DNA from: Hyunsoonleella pacifica
GTDB taxonomy: Bacteria; Bacteroidota; Bacteroidia; Flavobacteriales; Flavobacteriaceae
Reading direction: 5' to 3'
Assembly: GCF_004310335.1 (NCBI RefSeq)
Contig: NZ_SIRS01000003.1
Location: 496,001-560,000 of the forward strand
DNA: 64,000 bases
Part shown: one piece after another, positions 8,834 through 17,323 of the stretch
Layout of the letters: every line of letters begins with the position of its first letter
Numbering within the stretch: position 1 is the first letter of the stretch
Notes under the pieces: model-generated
The model's database searches: none
What the model was told of the DNA's origin: nothing
The model's input: only the letters and a program-made list of their open reading frames with translations
Translations under genes and position numbers: made by a program

Positions 8834-8905
8834 TACCTGAGCTCTGGTATTGTGCTCCGATAGTACTTAAGTTAGTTTTATTCCATCAATTTAAAACTAC
8901 ATGTT
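8834..8905 (+). promoter_or_regulatory. Dyad operator, promoter and short leader of the 8906 gene
   Basis: TACCTGAGCTCTGGTA (8834-8849; 7 of 8 positions symmetric) abuts TTG (8850-8852). A 20-bp spacer follows, then TAGTTTTA (8873-8880). The predicted start is near 8886. The leader begins with ATCAATTTAAAAC (8885-8897), 13 nt complementary to the candidate small RNA, and ends 8 nt before the ATG. Confidence 0.7.
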
Positions 8906-11326
8906 ATGATTACTAAATTATTTTTAGGAACCTTTCTATTTCTTTGTTTTCAAATAAACGCACAAAATAATAACTGGTACCAATATGCAAGACCACTATC
9001 AATAAACCAAATGGTAAAAGGGCCTAACGGAAATTATCATTATGCTACTAATATTGGTTACCAAAAGCTCGACAATAACTTTAACACTATTGAAGTAAAG
9101 AATTTAACTACTCAAAAAACAGCTATTGGGAACTGTTTTTCTATTGCCGTAAATCCGAATAATGGAAATAGTTTTGCTTTAGGTGAAAATGATCGTGTTA
9201 TTATTTTTACCAATGGCGTAGAAACTAATCAAGTTAGTGTAAATGCTGTAAACCCCTTTACAGGACCCAATCTATATTACAATAACAATAATGTGTTATA
9301 TATTTTTAATGAAAATGATTCTAACAATGAGTCTTATTCAATTTTTGAAAACGGTACACTTACTGAAGTGGCTACTCCCGGTATAAGACCCAAGGATATG
9401 ATAGAAAACAACGCAGGCACAAAACTTTTTATTGCAGATACAAATAATGGACTATGGGAATATACAAAAGCGACTGATACATGGGTAAATTATACAAAGG
9501 ATAACTCTAACCTATTAAGTAATTTTATAAATGATTTGTTTGTTGATACTAATGACAATCTTCTTGTAGGCTCATACGAAGGCATCAATAAAATAGAACC
9601 TAATGGTACTATTACATCATGTACACCACCTAGCTTTTCTCCTGTTTTTGAGCTTGATGTCCATCCTAACTCAGGAGAAATTGTAGCAAGAACTTCACAA
9701 CCAAATAGTGCCAATACTTTTGGATTCTATACCGTAAACTTTAACACCTGCACATGGCAAAATTTTACAAATGATGGCAACAGCTGTATACAAGAAAATA
9801 TGTTTAAAACGGTTCAGTTTTCATCCACACCTTCCGATAGTAAAATTGTAGCAAGCGGTGCTCAGTTATCTGCTGAGAATACATATGTTTTTGATCCTTC
9901 AAACCCAACGAACTCTTGTGACTATATTGATTTTAACTATATGGGAGCACCTCTGCGAGTGGATATAAACTATGTAACAGATATGAATGTACGTAAAACA
10001 TCAGATGGTAAATATGATATTGGTGCTTGTAATGGAAGCGATACACTGTTCTATTTTTCTATAACACCAGAAACATTTGATGGAACTTTCTCTCCTGCTA
10101 CATCAGTAACATTACCACAACCAGCATTCTCAATATTAAGTGATAATGGTTTTTTTATTGTTGATTCAAATGAAAGCTTCTCATTTATTGATGAGAATGA
10201 TAATAACACATCTTTTAACCATAATTTATCAAATCATTTAGTTATTAGTTCTAAAAAAACAGCTTTGGAGGATTCAGATGATGGCATCATTAATATCCTT
10301 ACCAAGGCCTTTGATGCTGCTTTTAATTATCGTGTGTATAAAACGCAGTGCGATACTAATACTGGAAACTGCTCTGTCTTAGAAGAAATTTTTACTAACG
10401 ATAGAGATCTTACTAAAAATATAATTTTTGGCGCAAATGAAGACCCTGCAACAAACAAAATAGATGTAGTTGCAGTAAAAACAGATGCCTCTGGAGCATT
10501 AAAACGAACTAATGAAAGTTGGGAATCTAACCAACCAGCCGTAAGTAACTGGGATAGAATACATGATGTCTTTCCCCGTTTTGATCCTGTAGTTTTTAGT
10601 TTTGTCTTAGATGATTTAATAAATATTGCTTCATTTTTTGCACCAGCCCAAGAAGATGTTGTAAACCTAGTTGAAGATGCTAATGATGGCAATACCAAAA
10701 CTACAAGTATAACAACAGATACTAATAACGATAATACCAACGAAGATGTAAAGGTAGTAACAGAATTGATCCTTACAGATGATGAAGCAACAAAATTTAT
10801 TGGAGCAATTCTAATAGGTTTAGAACAATTTAATACTTCTGCACCACATACTTTTTACAGTAAATATGTTTATCTTAAAAATATTGATCCAGTAACAAAA
10901 AACTTATTACCGGAAGAAAGAGATATAACAGATGTGTCTTGGGATACGAAAGACCAACCTAAAGATTTAATCATCAAAAAAGCTAAAGCTATACAGTATG
11001 ATGCCAATCATGCTTTAATGGTTTTCCTTACCAACTATGGAATCTTATTAAAAACTGATTTAAACATATCAAATTTAACTCTAAATGTAAATGACGTTTC
11101 ATTTAACGAAAAACATATTACTCTTTATCCTAATCCATCAAAAGGGTTTGTTTCATTTTCGGATAAAACAGTACAAAAAATAAGTGTTTATGACACAAAC
11201 GGGAGACAAGTTTTAGAATCTAAAAGCAACTCAATCTCAGTAAAAAACATATCAAAAGGTATGTATATAGTTAAGGGTACAACATCAGAAAATGTAACTA
11301 TTACAAGAAAATTGATAAAAAATTAA
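8906..11326 (+). CDS. T9SS-exported protein with propeller-like repeats, putative TCS target
   Basis: An 806-residue secreted protein. It has a signal peptide (1-20, MITKLFLGTFLFLCFQINAQ). Repeats resemble a Reg_prop-like beta-propeller (for example GLWEYTKATDTWVNYTKDNS, FINDLFVDTNDNLLVGSYEG) over about 30-450. A mixed region follows, and the last 75 residues form a type A T9SS sorting domain (ITLYPNPSKGFVSFSD, ISVYDTNGRQVLES, ISKGMYIVKGT, ending RKLIKN). It would be carried across the outer membrane by T9SS and anchored or released. The dyad promoter links it to the 7398 and 11554 genes. The binding partner is unknown. Its 3' untranslated region resembles the candidate small RNA. Confidence 0.85.
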   Translation: MITKLFLGTFLFLCFQINAQNNNWYQYARPLSINQMVKGPNGNYHYATNIGYQKLDNNFNTIEVKNLTTQKTAIGNCFSIAVNPNNGNSFALGENDRVIIFTNGVETNQVSVNAVNPFTGPNLYYNNNNVLYIFNENDSNNESYSIFENGTLTEVATPGIRPKDMIENNAGTKLFIADTNNGLWEYTKATDTWVNYTKDNSNLLSNFINDLFVDTNDNLLVGSYEGINKIEPNGTITSCTPPSFSPVFELDVHPNSGEIVARTSQPNSANTFGFYTVNFNTCTWQNFTNDGNSCIQENMFKTVQFSSTPSDSKIVASGAQLSAENTYVFDPSNPTNSCDYIDFNYMGAPLRVDINYVTDMNVRKTSDGKYDIGACNGSDTLFYFSITPETFDGTFSPATSVTLPQPAFSILSDNGFFIVDSNESFSFIDENDNNTSFNHNLSNHLVISSKKTALEDSDDGIINILTKAFDAAFNYRVYKTQCDTNTGNCSVLEEIFTNDRDLTKNIIFGANEDPATNKIDVVAVKTDASGALKRTNESWESNQPAVSNWDRIHDVFPRFDPVVFSFVLDDLINIASFFAPAQEDVVNLVEDANDGNTKTTSITTDTNNDNTNEDVKVVTELILTDDEATKFIGAILIGLEQFNTSAPHTFYSKYVYLKNIDPVTKNLLPEERDITDVSWDTKDQPKDLIIKKAKAIQYDANHALMVFLTNYGILLKTDLNISNLTLNVNDVSFNEKHITLYPNPSKGFVSFSDKTVQKISVYDTNGRQVLESKSNSISVKNISKGMYIVKGTTSENVTITRKLIKN

Positions 11327-11330
11327 AAGA

Positions 11331-11446
11331 AGCTATTAATCAATGTTTTTCAAGCTACCATTCAAGATGTATGTTTTAAATTGATGAAATATCTAATCTT
11401 GATAAAGAGAGGTTTCAATTTTTATTGAGACCTCTTTGTTTTTTTA
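11331..11446 (+). other. 3' untranslated region with small-RNA-like element and terminator
   Basis: This region aligns with 7190-7303: GCTATTAATC(A/G)ATGTT, then AAGATGTATG, then GTTTTAAATTGAT (11373-11385). It ends in terminator stem AGAGGTTTCAA (11408-11418) / TTGAGACCTCT (11425-11435) with a long T tail. GTTTTAAATTGAT is complementary to the leaders of all three dyad-controlled protein genes. It may be the 3' end of the 8906 mRNA only, or a 3'-derived regulatory RNA; the sequence does not decide. Confidence 0.5.
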
Positions 11447-11478
11447 ATACCTACTATCATCCATTTCCATTTAAAATC

Positions 11479-11553
11479 TACCTGAACTCTGGTATTGCTT
11501 CTAAATACAGTTTCAAGCTAATTTTAGCCATAATCAATTTAAAACCATTCATT
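11479..11553 (+). promoter_or_regulatory. Dyad operator, promoter and short leader of the 11554 gene
   Basis: TACCTGAACTCTGGTA (11479-11494) is identical to the copy at 7324. It abuts TTG (11495-11497); a 21-bp spacer and TAATTTTA (11519-11526) follow. The predicted start is near 11532. The leader contains ATCAATTTAAAAC (11533-11545), ending 8 nt before the ATG. Confidence 0.7.
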
Positions 11554-12315
11554 ATGAAAACCAAACACCCTAATTTCGTTTGTGCTGTATTGCTTTTACT
11601 CTTTACCAGCACCATGTTTTCGCAAGAAAATATTTTTAAAGCAATTCTAGATAATACACAGGATACATTTTCTGTTGCATCTTATGAAGAAACAAATTTA
11701 GAAACCCAATCCAATGAACTCTTTGGCATTACAGACGAGTTTAGAGACTCCTATGCCATAGAAGACCAAAAACCAGAAGAGGTAGTTGCTATTTTTGCTA
11801 GAACTTTATTAGCTCTTGGTGCTGGCTTTGGGTTTGGAAGTGATGACACACTATGGTGTCTTCATGCAGCTTATTATCTAAGGGCAGCAATGTTTGCGAA
11901 TTCAGCACTCTATGTTTCCATAGGTGCATTATATAGTGGGCTAAGTGGAAATACTTTTAATAGGTCTTTATTAGAAATACAATTTAGAGCACTTATGTTT
12001 ACACCCATTACGCGTTATAAACAAGTTAACTTTATGTATGGGCTTATGCTTGCCTATGCTTTTGGAGCAGATAAATTTGATTCAGGAGGCCAAACAGACT
12101 TCACAAGATTAACCCTAGCTTTAGTTGTAGGATTCCAAATTATTTTAACCTCCCAACTTTCATTAATGTTACAAACCAACATGTTAGCACATATAAGAAA
12201 TACATTTAAACCAGAAAGTGGTGGAGAGTTTAAAGATAATAGTACTTGGGGACTTGTTAATAAGAATAATATTTTCGGAATTTCTCTAGTATGGGCATTA
12301 GCCAACAGAAGGTAA
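11554..12315 (+). CDS. Exported small beta-barrel protein, paralogue of the 7398 product
   Basis: A 253-residue protein starting MKTKHPNFVCAVLLLLF, a signal peptide ending near FSQ. A longer frame opens at 11425, but it would start inside the preceding terminator and read through the promoter, so the ATG at 11554 is chosen. After an acidic linker (about 25-85), the rest looks like six to eight amphipathic strands with glycine-rich turns. The C-terminal NTFKPESGGEFKDN matches the 7398 product, whose soluble N-terminal domain it lacks. It is the last member of the apparent regulon and is closed by the terminator at 12336-12376. Function unknown. Confidence 0.78.
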   Translation: MKTKHPNFVCAVLLLLFTSTMFSQENIFKAILDNTQDTFSVASYEETNLETQSNELFGITDEFRDSYAIEDQKPEEVVAIFARTLLALGAGFGFGSDDTLWCLHAAYYLRAAMFANSALYVSIGALYSGLSGNTFNRSLLEIQFRALMFTPITRYKQVNFMYGLMLAYAFGADKFDSGGQTDFTRLTLALVVGFQIILTSQLSLMLQTNMLAHIRNTFKPESGGEFKDNSTWGLVNKNNIFGISLVWALANRR

Positions 12316-12335
12316 ATTGCAATTAAAAACGTCTC

Positions 12336-12376
12336 AAAGGCTATACTTTGTTTAAGCAAAGTGTAGCCTTTTTATT
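12336..12376 (+). terminator. Terminator after the 11554 gene
   Basis: AAAGGCTATACTTTG pairs with CAAAGTGTAGCCTTT (one G-T wobble) around TTTAAG, followed by a T-rich tail. Confidence 0.85.
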
Positions 12377-12809
12377 TTTTTCATTCTTTTTGAATAAATT
12401 CTTAATATTCTTCAACGGTATTTAGCATTACCACAAAATTTTTATTGATAATTTCTTGTTAATTGCAAAACACCTTTTTTTTGGCAAAAATTTTTAGCTT
12501 CAAAAATGTTAATAAATTATTTTGTACATTACCTCTCTAGCTTAGTCTATTAAAAGATAAATGGCTAAAAACCGCAAAAACACTATATTTTAATCATTTG
12601 ATATTGATGTGCCTAAATTTAAAAAAGCCAAAGATTGTTATTAACAATTTCGCATTTTTAGAGGCGCAGTTTGTTATATCTCAAATGATTACAAGGTTCT
12701 AAAATCGATTTAATAATTTTTAAAATAATAACCTTAAAGACAAGTAAGGTGTTTACTAAAGTCGTTTTTTTGAAGTAAATTTTTACTAAAAATTGACAAT
12801 TATATTTAT
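12377..12809. other. AT-rich intergenic region upstream of the glucan operon
   Basis: No gene is supported in these 433 bp. The direct repeat TTTACTAAA occurs at 12752-12760 and 12782-12790, 30 bp apart and close to the start codon of the next gene, so it may be an operator. No convincing spaced TTG/TAnnTTTG promoter could be fixed. Confidence 0.4.
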
Positions 12810-14012
12810 ATGAAAGCACTTTTTTATACCAGAGAATTTCCACCTTATGTTTATGGTGGTGCCGGAGTACATGTTGAATATTTAGCCGATGAGTTATCAA
12901 AACTCATGGATTTAGATGTAAGGTGCTTTGGTGATCAAAATTCCAAAGAAGGTAATTTAAGTGTAAAAGGTTTTCCTTTTGAAGATGGGGTTTTTAAAAG
13001 TTCTGATGACAAATTAAAATCTGTTTTTAAAACATTAGCAACAGGATTACACATGAATGCTGATGCCATAGATGCCGATGTTGTACATTGTCATACTTGG
13101 TATGCACATTTTGCAGGTATTGTTTCAAAATTGTGTTACGGTACACCATTAGTGATAACAACGCATTCTCTAGAACCTTTACGCCCTTGGAAACGTGAAC
13201 AATTAGGTAGAGGTTACGATGCTTCTTCTTGGGTTGAAAAAACAGCTATTGAAATGGCTGATGCTTTAATTGCCGTTTCCGAAGAAACTAAAGAAGATGT
13301 CATAAAACATTTTAACGTTGATGAAAATAAAGTTAAAGTGATTTATAATGGGATTAACCTACAGCAGTATGTGCAAACATCAAAAACCTCAACACTAGAT
13401 GAGTATGGAATAGATAAAACAAAACCTTATGTTCTTTTTGTTGGTAGAATTACGAGGCAAAAAGGTATTATTCACTTAGTTAATGCCATTAAATATATTG
13501 ATCCTAATACGCAAATAGTACTATGTGCAGGTGCTCCTGATACAAAAGAGATTGGTAAAGAAATGGAGGATGCTGTTAATGCCGTTAAAAAAAATAGAAG
13601 CAATGTAATTTGGATTGATAAAATGGTTACCAAACCAGAAATAATTCAGTTGTATTCCCATGCTGATGTGTTTTGTTGTCCATCAATTTATGAACCTTTT
13701 GGCATTATAAATATAGAGGCTATGGCATGTAATACAGCCGTAGTTGCTAGTGCCGTTGGTGGTATTAAAGAAGTTGTTGTAGATGGCGAAACTGGTATTT
13801 TAGTGCCTTTAGAACAGCAAACAGAAGCTCCTTTTGAGCCTATTAATCCTGATAAATTTGCCAGAGACTTAGCAAATGGTATTAATAAAGTTATTGACGA
13901 TAAAGACTTGAGAGAAGCTATGGCAAAAAAAGGAAGAAAGCGTGTAGAAGATTATTTCGATTGGGTAGCTATAGCAAAACAGGTAGAAGATTTATATAAA
14001 TCTTTAATTTAA
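12810..14012 (+). CDS. glgM: GT4 glycogen synthase / maltose-1-phosphate synthase
   Basis: A 400-residue cytoplasmic glycosyltransferase with a GT-B fold. The N-terminus MKALFYTREFPPYVYGGAGVHVEYL has the GGAGVH loop. VLFVGRITRQKG opens the second domain, and EPFGIINIEAMA is the retaining GT4 E-x7-E motif. It belongs to the Corynebacterium/Mycobacterium-type synthase family (GT4, about 400 residues), not the 480-residue GT5 GlgA. In mycobacteria this family makes maltose-1-phosphate from ADP-glucose and glucose-1-phosphate. The neighbours glgC (23 bp downstream) and glgE support that role here; alternatively it elongates glucan directly. Confidence 0.88.
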   Translation: MKALFYTREFPPYVYGGAGVHVEYLADELSKLMDLDVRCFGDQNSKEGNLSVKGFPFEDGVFKSSDDKLKSVFKTLATGLHMNADAIDADVVHCHTWYAHFAGIVSKLCYGTPLVITTHSLEPLRPWKREQLGRGYDASSWVEKTAIEMADALIAVSEETKEDVIKHFNVDENKVKVIYNGINLQQYVQTSKTSTLDEYGIDKTKPYVLFVGRITRQKGIIHLVNAIKYIDPNTQIVLCAGAPDTKEIGKEMEDAVNAVKKNRSNVIWIDKMVTKPEIIQLYSHADVFCCPSIYEPFGIINIEAMACNTAVVASAVGGIKEVVVDGETGILVPLEQQTEAPFEPINPDKFARDLANGINKVIDDKDLREAMAKKGRKRVEDYFDWVAIAKQVEDLYKSLI

Positions 14013-14035
14013 CAACAAAACTAAAATAACTAGAT

Positions 14036-15301
14036 ATGATAAATAACAAAGTATTATCCATCATTTTAGGGGGCGGACAAGGGTCAAGACTATACCCTTT
14101 AACTAAAGATAGATCTAAACCCGCAGTACCTATCGCTGGAAAGTATCGCTTAGTAGATATTCCTATTTCAAACTGTATTAATGCGGATATTAAACGCATG
14201 TATGTATTAACGCAGTTTAACTCTGCCTCATTAAACCGCCATATCAAAAATACATACCATTTTAGTTTTTTTAGTAGTGCTTTTGTTGATGTTTTAGCAG
14301 CAGAACAAACCCCACAAAATAAAACGTGGTTTCAAGGTACAGCCGATGCGGTTAGACAAAGTATGCATCACTTTTTAAGACATGACTTTGAGTATTTTTT
14401 AATACTATCAGGCGACCAACTATACCAGATGGATTATGAAGAGATGATTAATGCACATGAAGAAAGCGGTGCTGAAATATCTATCGCTACTATCCCTGTA
14501 ACAGCAAAAGATGCTACAGAATTTGGTATTTTAAAGTCAGATGATCAAAACATAATTACTTCATTCATAGAAAAACCAGCATCTGATTTACTACCAGACT
14601 GGACTTCTGAAGTTAGTAAAGACATGAAAAGTCAAGGACGTAATTATTTAGCTTCAATGGGCATCTATATTTTTAACAGAGACTTATTAACTAAGTTAAT
14701 GGAGAATCCTGATACCAACGATTTTGGGAAAGAAATTATTCCTAATGCAATTGAAAAGCACAAAACATTAAGTTATCAATATGAAGGATATTGGACAGAT
14801 ATTGGAAATATAGATTCTTTCTTTGAAGCTAATATTGGACTTACAAAAGACTTACCTGAATTTGATTTATACGATAGAAAGAAGAGAATTTACACCAGAG
14901 CAAGAATGCTACCTACAACAAAGTTGGCAGGAACTATGGTAGAAAAATCTGTAATAGCCGAAGGATGTATTATTAGTGCTGCAAAAATTGAGAACTCTGT
15001 AATTGGTATAAGGTCTAGAATAGGAGACGAATCTACCGTAATAAACACCTATATGATGGGTTGTGATACTTATGAAAACCTAATTGAAATAGATCGAGAT
15101 AAAATTGAAATTTTAATGGGTATTGGCGAGCGCTGTTTTATAAAAAATACCATAATTGATAAAAATTGCCGTATCGGAGATGATGTTAGAATTAATGGAG
15201 GTTCTCACTTAGAGGAGATTGAAACCGACACTTATATGGTAAAACAAGGCATTGTAGTCATTAAAAAAGGTGCTGTTATACCTAAAGGAACCGTTATATA
15301 A
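14036..15301 (+). CDS. glgC: Glucose-1-phosphate adenylyltransferase
   Basis: A 421-residue ADP-glucose pyrophosphorylase that makes ADP-glucose from ATP and glucose-1-phosphate, normally the committed step of bacterial glucan synthesis. Nucleotide-binding signature ILGGGQGSRLYPLTKDRSKP is at 10-29. GKYRLVDIPISNCINA follows, then substrate motif FIEKP, YWTDIGN, and a C-terminal left-handed beta-helix (about 300-421). Length is normal for the family. It lies 23 bp after the synthase and 34 bp before glgE on the same strand, so it should be in one operon. Regulation by glycolytic metabolites is known for the family but cannot be judged here. Confidence 0.96.
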   Translation: MINNKVLSIILGGGQGSRLYPLTKDRSKPAVPIAGKYRLVDIPISNCINADIKRMYVLTQFNSASLNRHIKNTYHFSFFSSAFVDVLAAEQTPQNKTWFQGTADAVRQSMHHFLRHDFEYFLILSGDQLYQMDYEEMINAHEESGAEISIATIPVTAKDATEFGILKSDDQNIITSFIEKPASDLLPDWTSEVSKDMKSQGRNYLASMGIYIFNRDLLTKLMENPDTNDFGKEIIPNAIEKHKTLSYQYEGYWTDIGNIDSFFEANIGLTKDLPEFDLYDRKKRIYTRARMLPTTKLAGTMVEKSVIAEGCIISAAKIENSVIGIRSRIGDESTVINTYMMGCDTYENLIEIDRDKIEILMGIGERCFIKNTIIDKNCRIGDDVRINGGSHLEEIETDTYMVKQGIVVIKKGAVIPKGTVI

Positions 15302-15335
15302 ATCTTAACTTTTATTTTTTCTTATTAAAAAACAC

Positions 15336-17276
15336 ATGAAAAATCAAAGACGTGTAGTTGTTGATTATGTTTCTCCAAGTGTAAATGGCGGAGAATTTTA
15401 TATAAAACGAATTGTTAATGAAGTTGTAAATGTAAGAGCACATATTCTTGCAGATGGTCATGATGTTTTGGGAGCATCAGTATGCTATAAACATGAAAAT
15501 GGAAAAAAATGGAATGAAGCCCGTATGTCTCTCGATTTTAACAATGAGTGGCAAGCATCATTTTTTGTTGAAAAGCAAGGATATTACACTTATAAAGTTG
15601 AAGCTTGGGTAGATTATACTTTAAACTGGAGGCATGGTATTATTAGAAAAATTGATGATGGTCAATATGTGATTTCAGAACTTTTAGAAGGCGCAGATTA
15701 TATTGAAGCCGTTATAAAAAAAGTGTCATCAAAAGTAGATAAAGCTTATCTCGAACATTTACAAAACCTATTTAAAGATGAAAGTAAATATGATGAAGCC
15801 GTAAAAGAAGCAACCTCAGAAAGGCTTTATCAAATATTCTATAATAACCCCATCAAACTTTTGGAAAACACCTCTACAGATTTCCAAATTTATGTTGATC
15901 GAAAAAAAGCAAGGTTCAGTACATGGTATGAGTTCTTTCCAAGATCTGCTTCAGAAAAAGAAGGAGTACATGGAACCTTTAAGGATTGTGAACGCCTTTT
16001 ACCTCGTATTAAAAATATGGGATTCGATGTAGTATACCTGCCTCCTATACATCCCATTGGAGAAGTAAACAGAAAAGGCAAAAACAATACTACTGAAGCT
16101 AAAGAAGGAGATGTAGGCTCTACTTGGGGCGTTGGTTCCAAGTATGGTGGACATAAAGCCATACATCCGCAATTAGGAAACTTAGAAGACTTTAAAGCTT
16201 TAGTAAAAAAGGCAAAAGAGCAAGGTTTAGAAATTGCCATGGACTATGCTTTACAAGCAGCTCCAGATCACCCATGGGTAAAAGCACACCCAAAATGGTT
16301 TAAATGGCGTCCTGACGGAACGGTGCAATATGCCGAAAACCCGCCGAAAAAATACCAAGATATTTTACCTATTTATTGGGAAAGTGAAGAATATGAAGCG
16401 CTATGGCAAGAGTGTTTAGATATTCTACTACATTGGATAGATTGCGGTATAGAAATTTTTAGAGTAGATAACCCACACACCAAACCCTTTTATTTCTGGA
16501 ATTGGATAATTACCAAAGTAAAAGAAAAACACCCTAATGTTATTTTCTTAGCAGAAGCCTTTACTGCGCCTAAAGTGATGCAACAATTAGCTAAACAGGG
16601 TTACACGCAATCTTATACATACTTTACATGGCGAAATAATAAACATGAACTCATTGATTATGTTGAAGAGTTAACAAAAACAGAACTTAAAGAATATATG
16701 CAACCTAATTTCTGGCCTAACACACCAGATATTAATCCATTTCATCTACAAGGTACCGGAGACTCTAAACACATGCAACGCTATGCCCTAGCGGCCACAC
16801 TAAGTTCTTGCATTGGTATTTATGGACCTGTATTCGAATATATGTTATCAGACTCCTTACTTGGAAAAGAAGAGTATTTAAACTCTGAAAAATTTCAAAT
16901 AACACATTACGATTGGACAATTCAAAATAAATTAACCACTGTTATTGCAAAAATAAATTTCGTAAGGCATCATAATGAAGCACTTCAACAAACCAATAAT
17001 ATCAAATTCTGTTATGTTGAAAATGATAATTTAATAGCCTTTTACAAGTGGAATGAAGCTAAAACAAATCATATCCTAGTTGTTATAAGTTTAGATCATC
17101 ATAATTCTCAACAAGGCACTATACAAATGCCTCTATATGAACTTGGCGTTCATGAAGGACATCTTATGGAAATGCATGATTTAATTACAGATAATCGTTA
17201 CAATTGGCATAACGAATGGAATTTTGTGGAACTGCATCCGGCATTACCTTTTCACATATTTCAAATTAATAAATAG
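15336..17276 (+). CDS. glgE: Alpha-1,4-glucan:maltose-1-phosphate maltosyltransferase
   Basis: A 646-residue GH13_3 enzyme that transfers maltose from maltose-1-phosphate to the end of an alpha-1,4-glucan. It has an N-terminal beta-sandwich (about 8-115), a helical insert (120-185), a TIM barrel from 190 and a C-terminal beta domain. Diagnostic stretches are STWYEFFPRS, VVYLPPIHPIGEVNRKGKNN and YALQAAPDHPWV. Catalytic Asp378 is in GIEIFRVDNPHTKP and Glu407 in FLAEAFT. The spacing of these residues fits characterised GlgE proteins. It sits between glgC and glgB. No treS or maltokinase gene is visible, so its donor would have to come from the upstream GT4 enzyme. Confidence 0.95.
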   Translation: MKNQRRVVVDYVSPSVNGGEFYIKRIVNEVVNVRAHILADGHDVLGASVCYKHENGKKWNEARMSLDFNNEWQASFFVEKQGYYTYKVEAWVDYTLNWRHGIIRKIDDGQYVISELLEGADYIEAVIKKVSSKVDKAYLEHLQNLFKDESKYDEAVKEATSERLYQIFYNNPIKLLENTSTDFQIYVDRKKARFSTWYEFFPRSASEKEGVHGTFKDCERLLPRIKNMGFDVVYLPPIHPIGEVNRKGKNNTTEAKEGDVGSTWGVGSKYGGHKAIHPQLGNLEDFKALVKKAKEQGLEIAMDYALQAAPDHPWVKAHPKWFKWRPDGTVQYAENPPKKYQDILPIYWESEEYEALWQECLDILLHWIDCGIEIFRVDNPHTKPFYFWNWIITKVKEKHPNVIFLAEAFTAPKVMQQLAKQGYTQSYTYFTWRNNKHELIDYVEELTKTELKEYMQPNFWPNTPDINPFHLQGTGDSKHMQRYALAATLSSCIGIYGPVFEYMLSDSLLGKEEYLNSEKFQITHYDWTIQNKLTTVIAKINFVRHHNEALQQTNNIKFCYVENDNLIAFYKWNEAKTNHILVVISLDHHNSQQGTIQMPLYELGVHEGHLMEMHDLITDNRYNWHNEWNFVELHPALPFHIFQINK

Positions 17277-17323
17277 CGTAAATAGAAACACCTATAAAAC
17301 TATTATAAACAACCAATCAAAAC

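Noticed and set aside
10327-10740. 137-codon minus-strand frame within the T9SS cargo gene
   Set aside because: Antisense shadow with biased Ser/Leu/Val composition and no neighbour support.
11425-11553. N-terminal extension of the 11554 gene to an upstream ATG
   Set aside because: It would begin within the terminator of the previous gene and translate the dyad and promoter; the ATG at 11554 is followed at once by a clean signal peptide.
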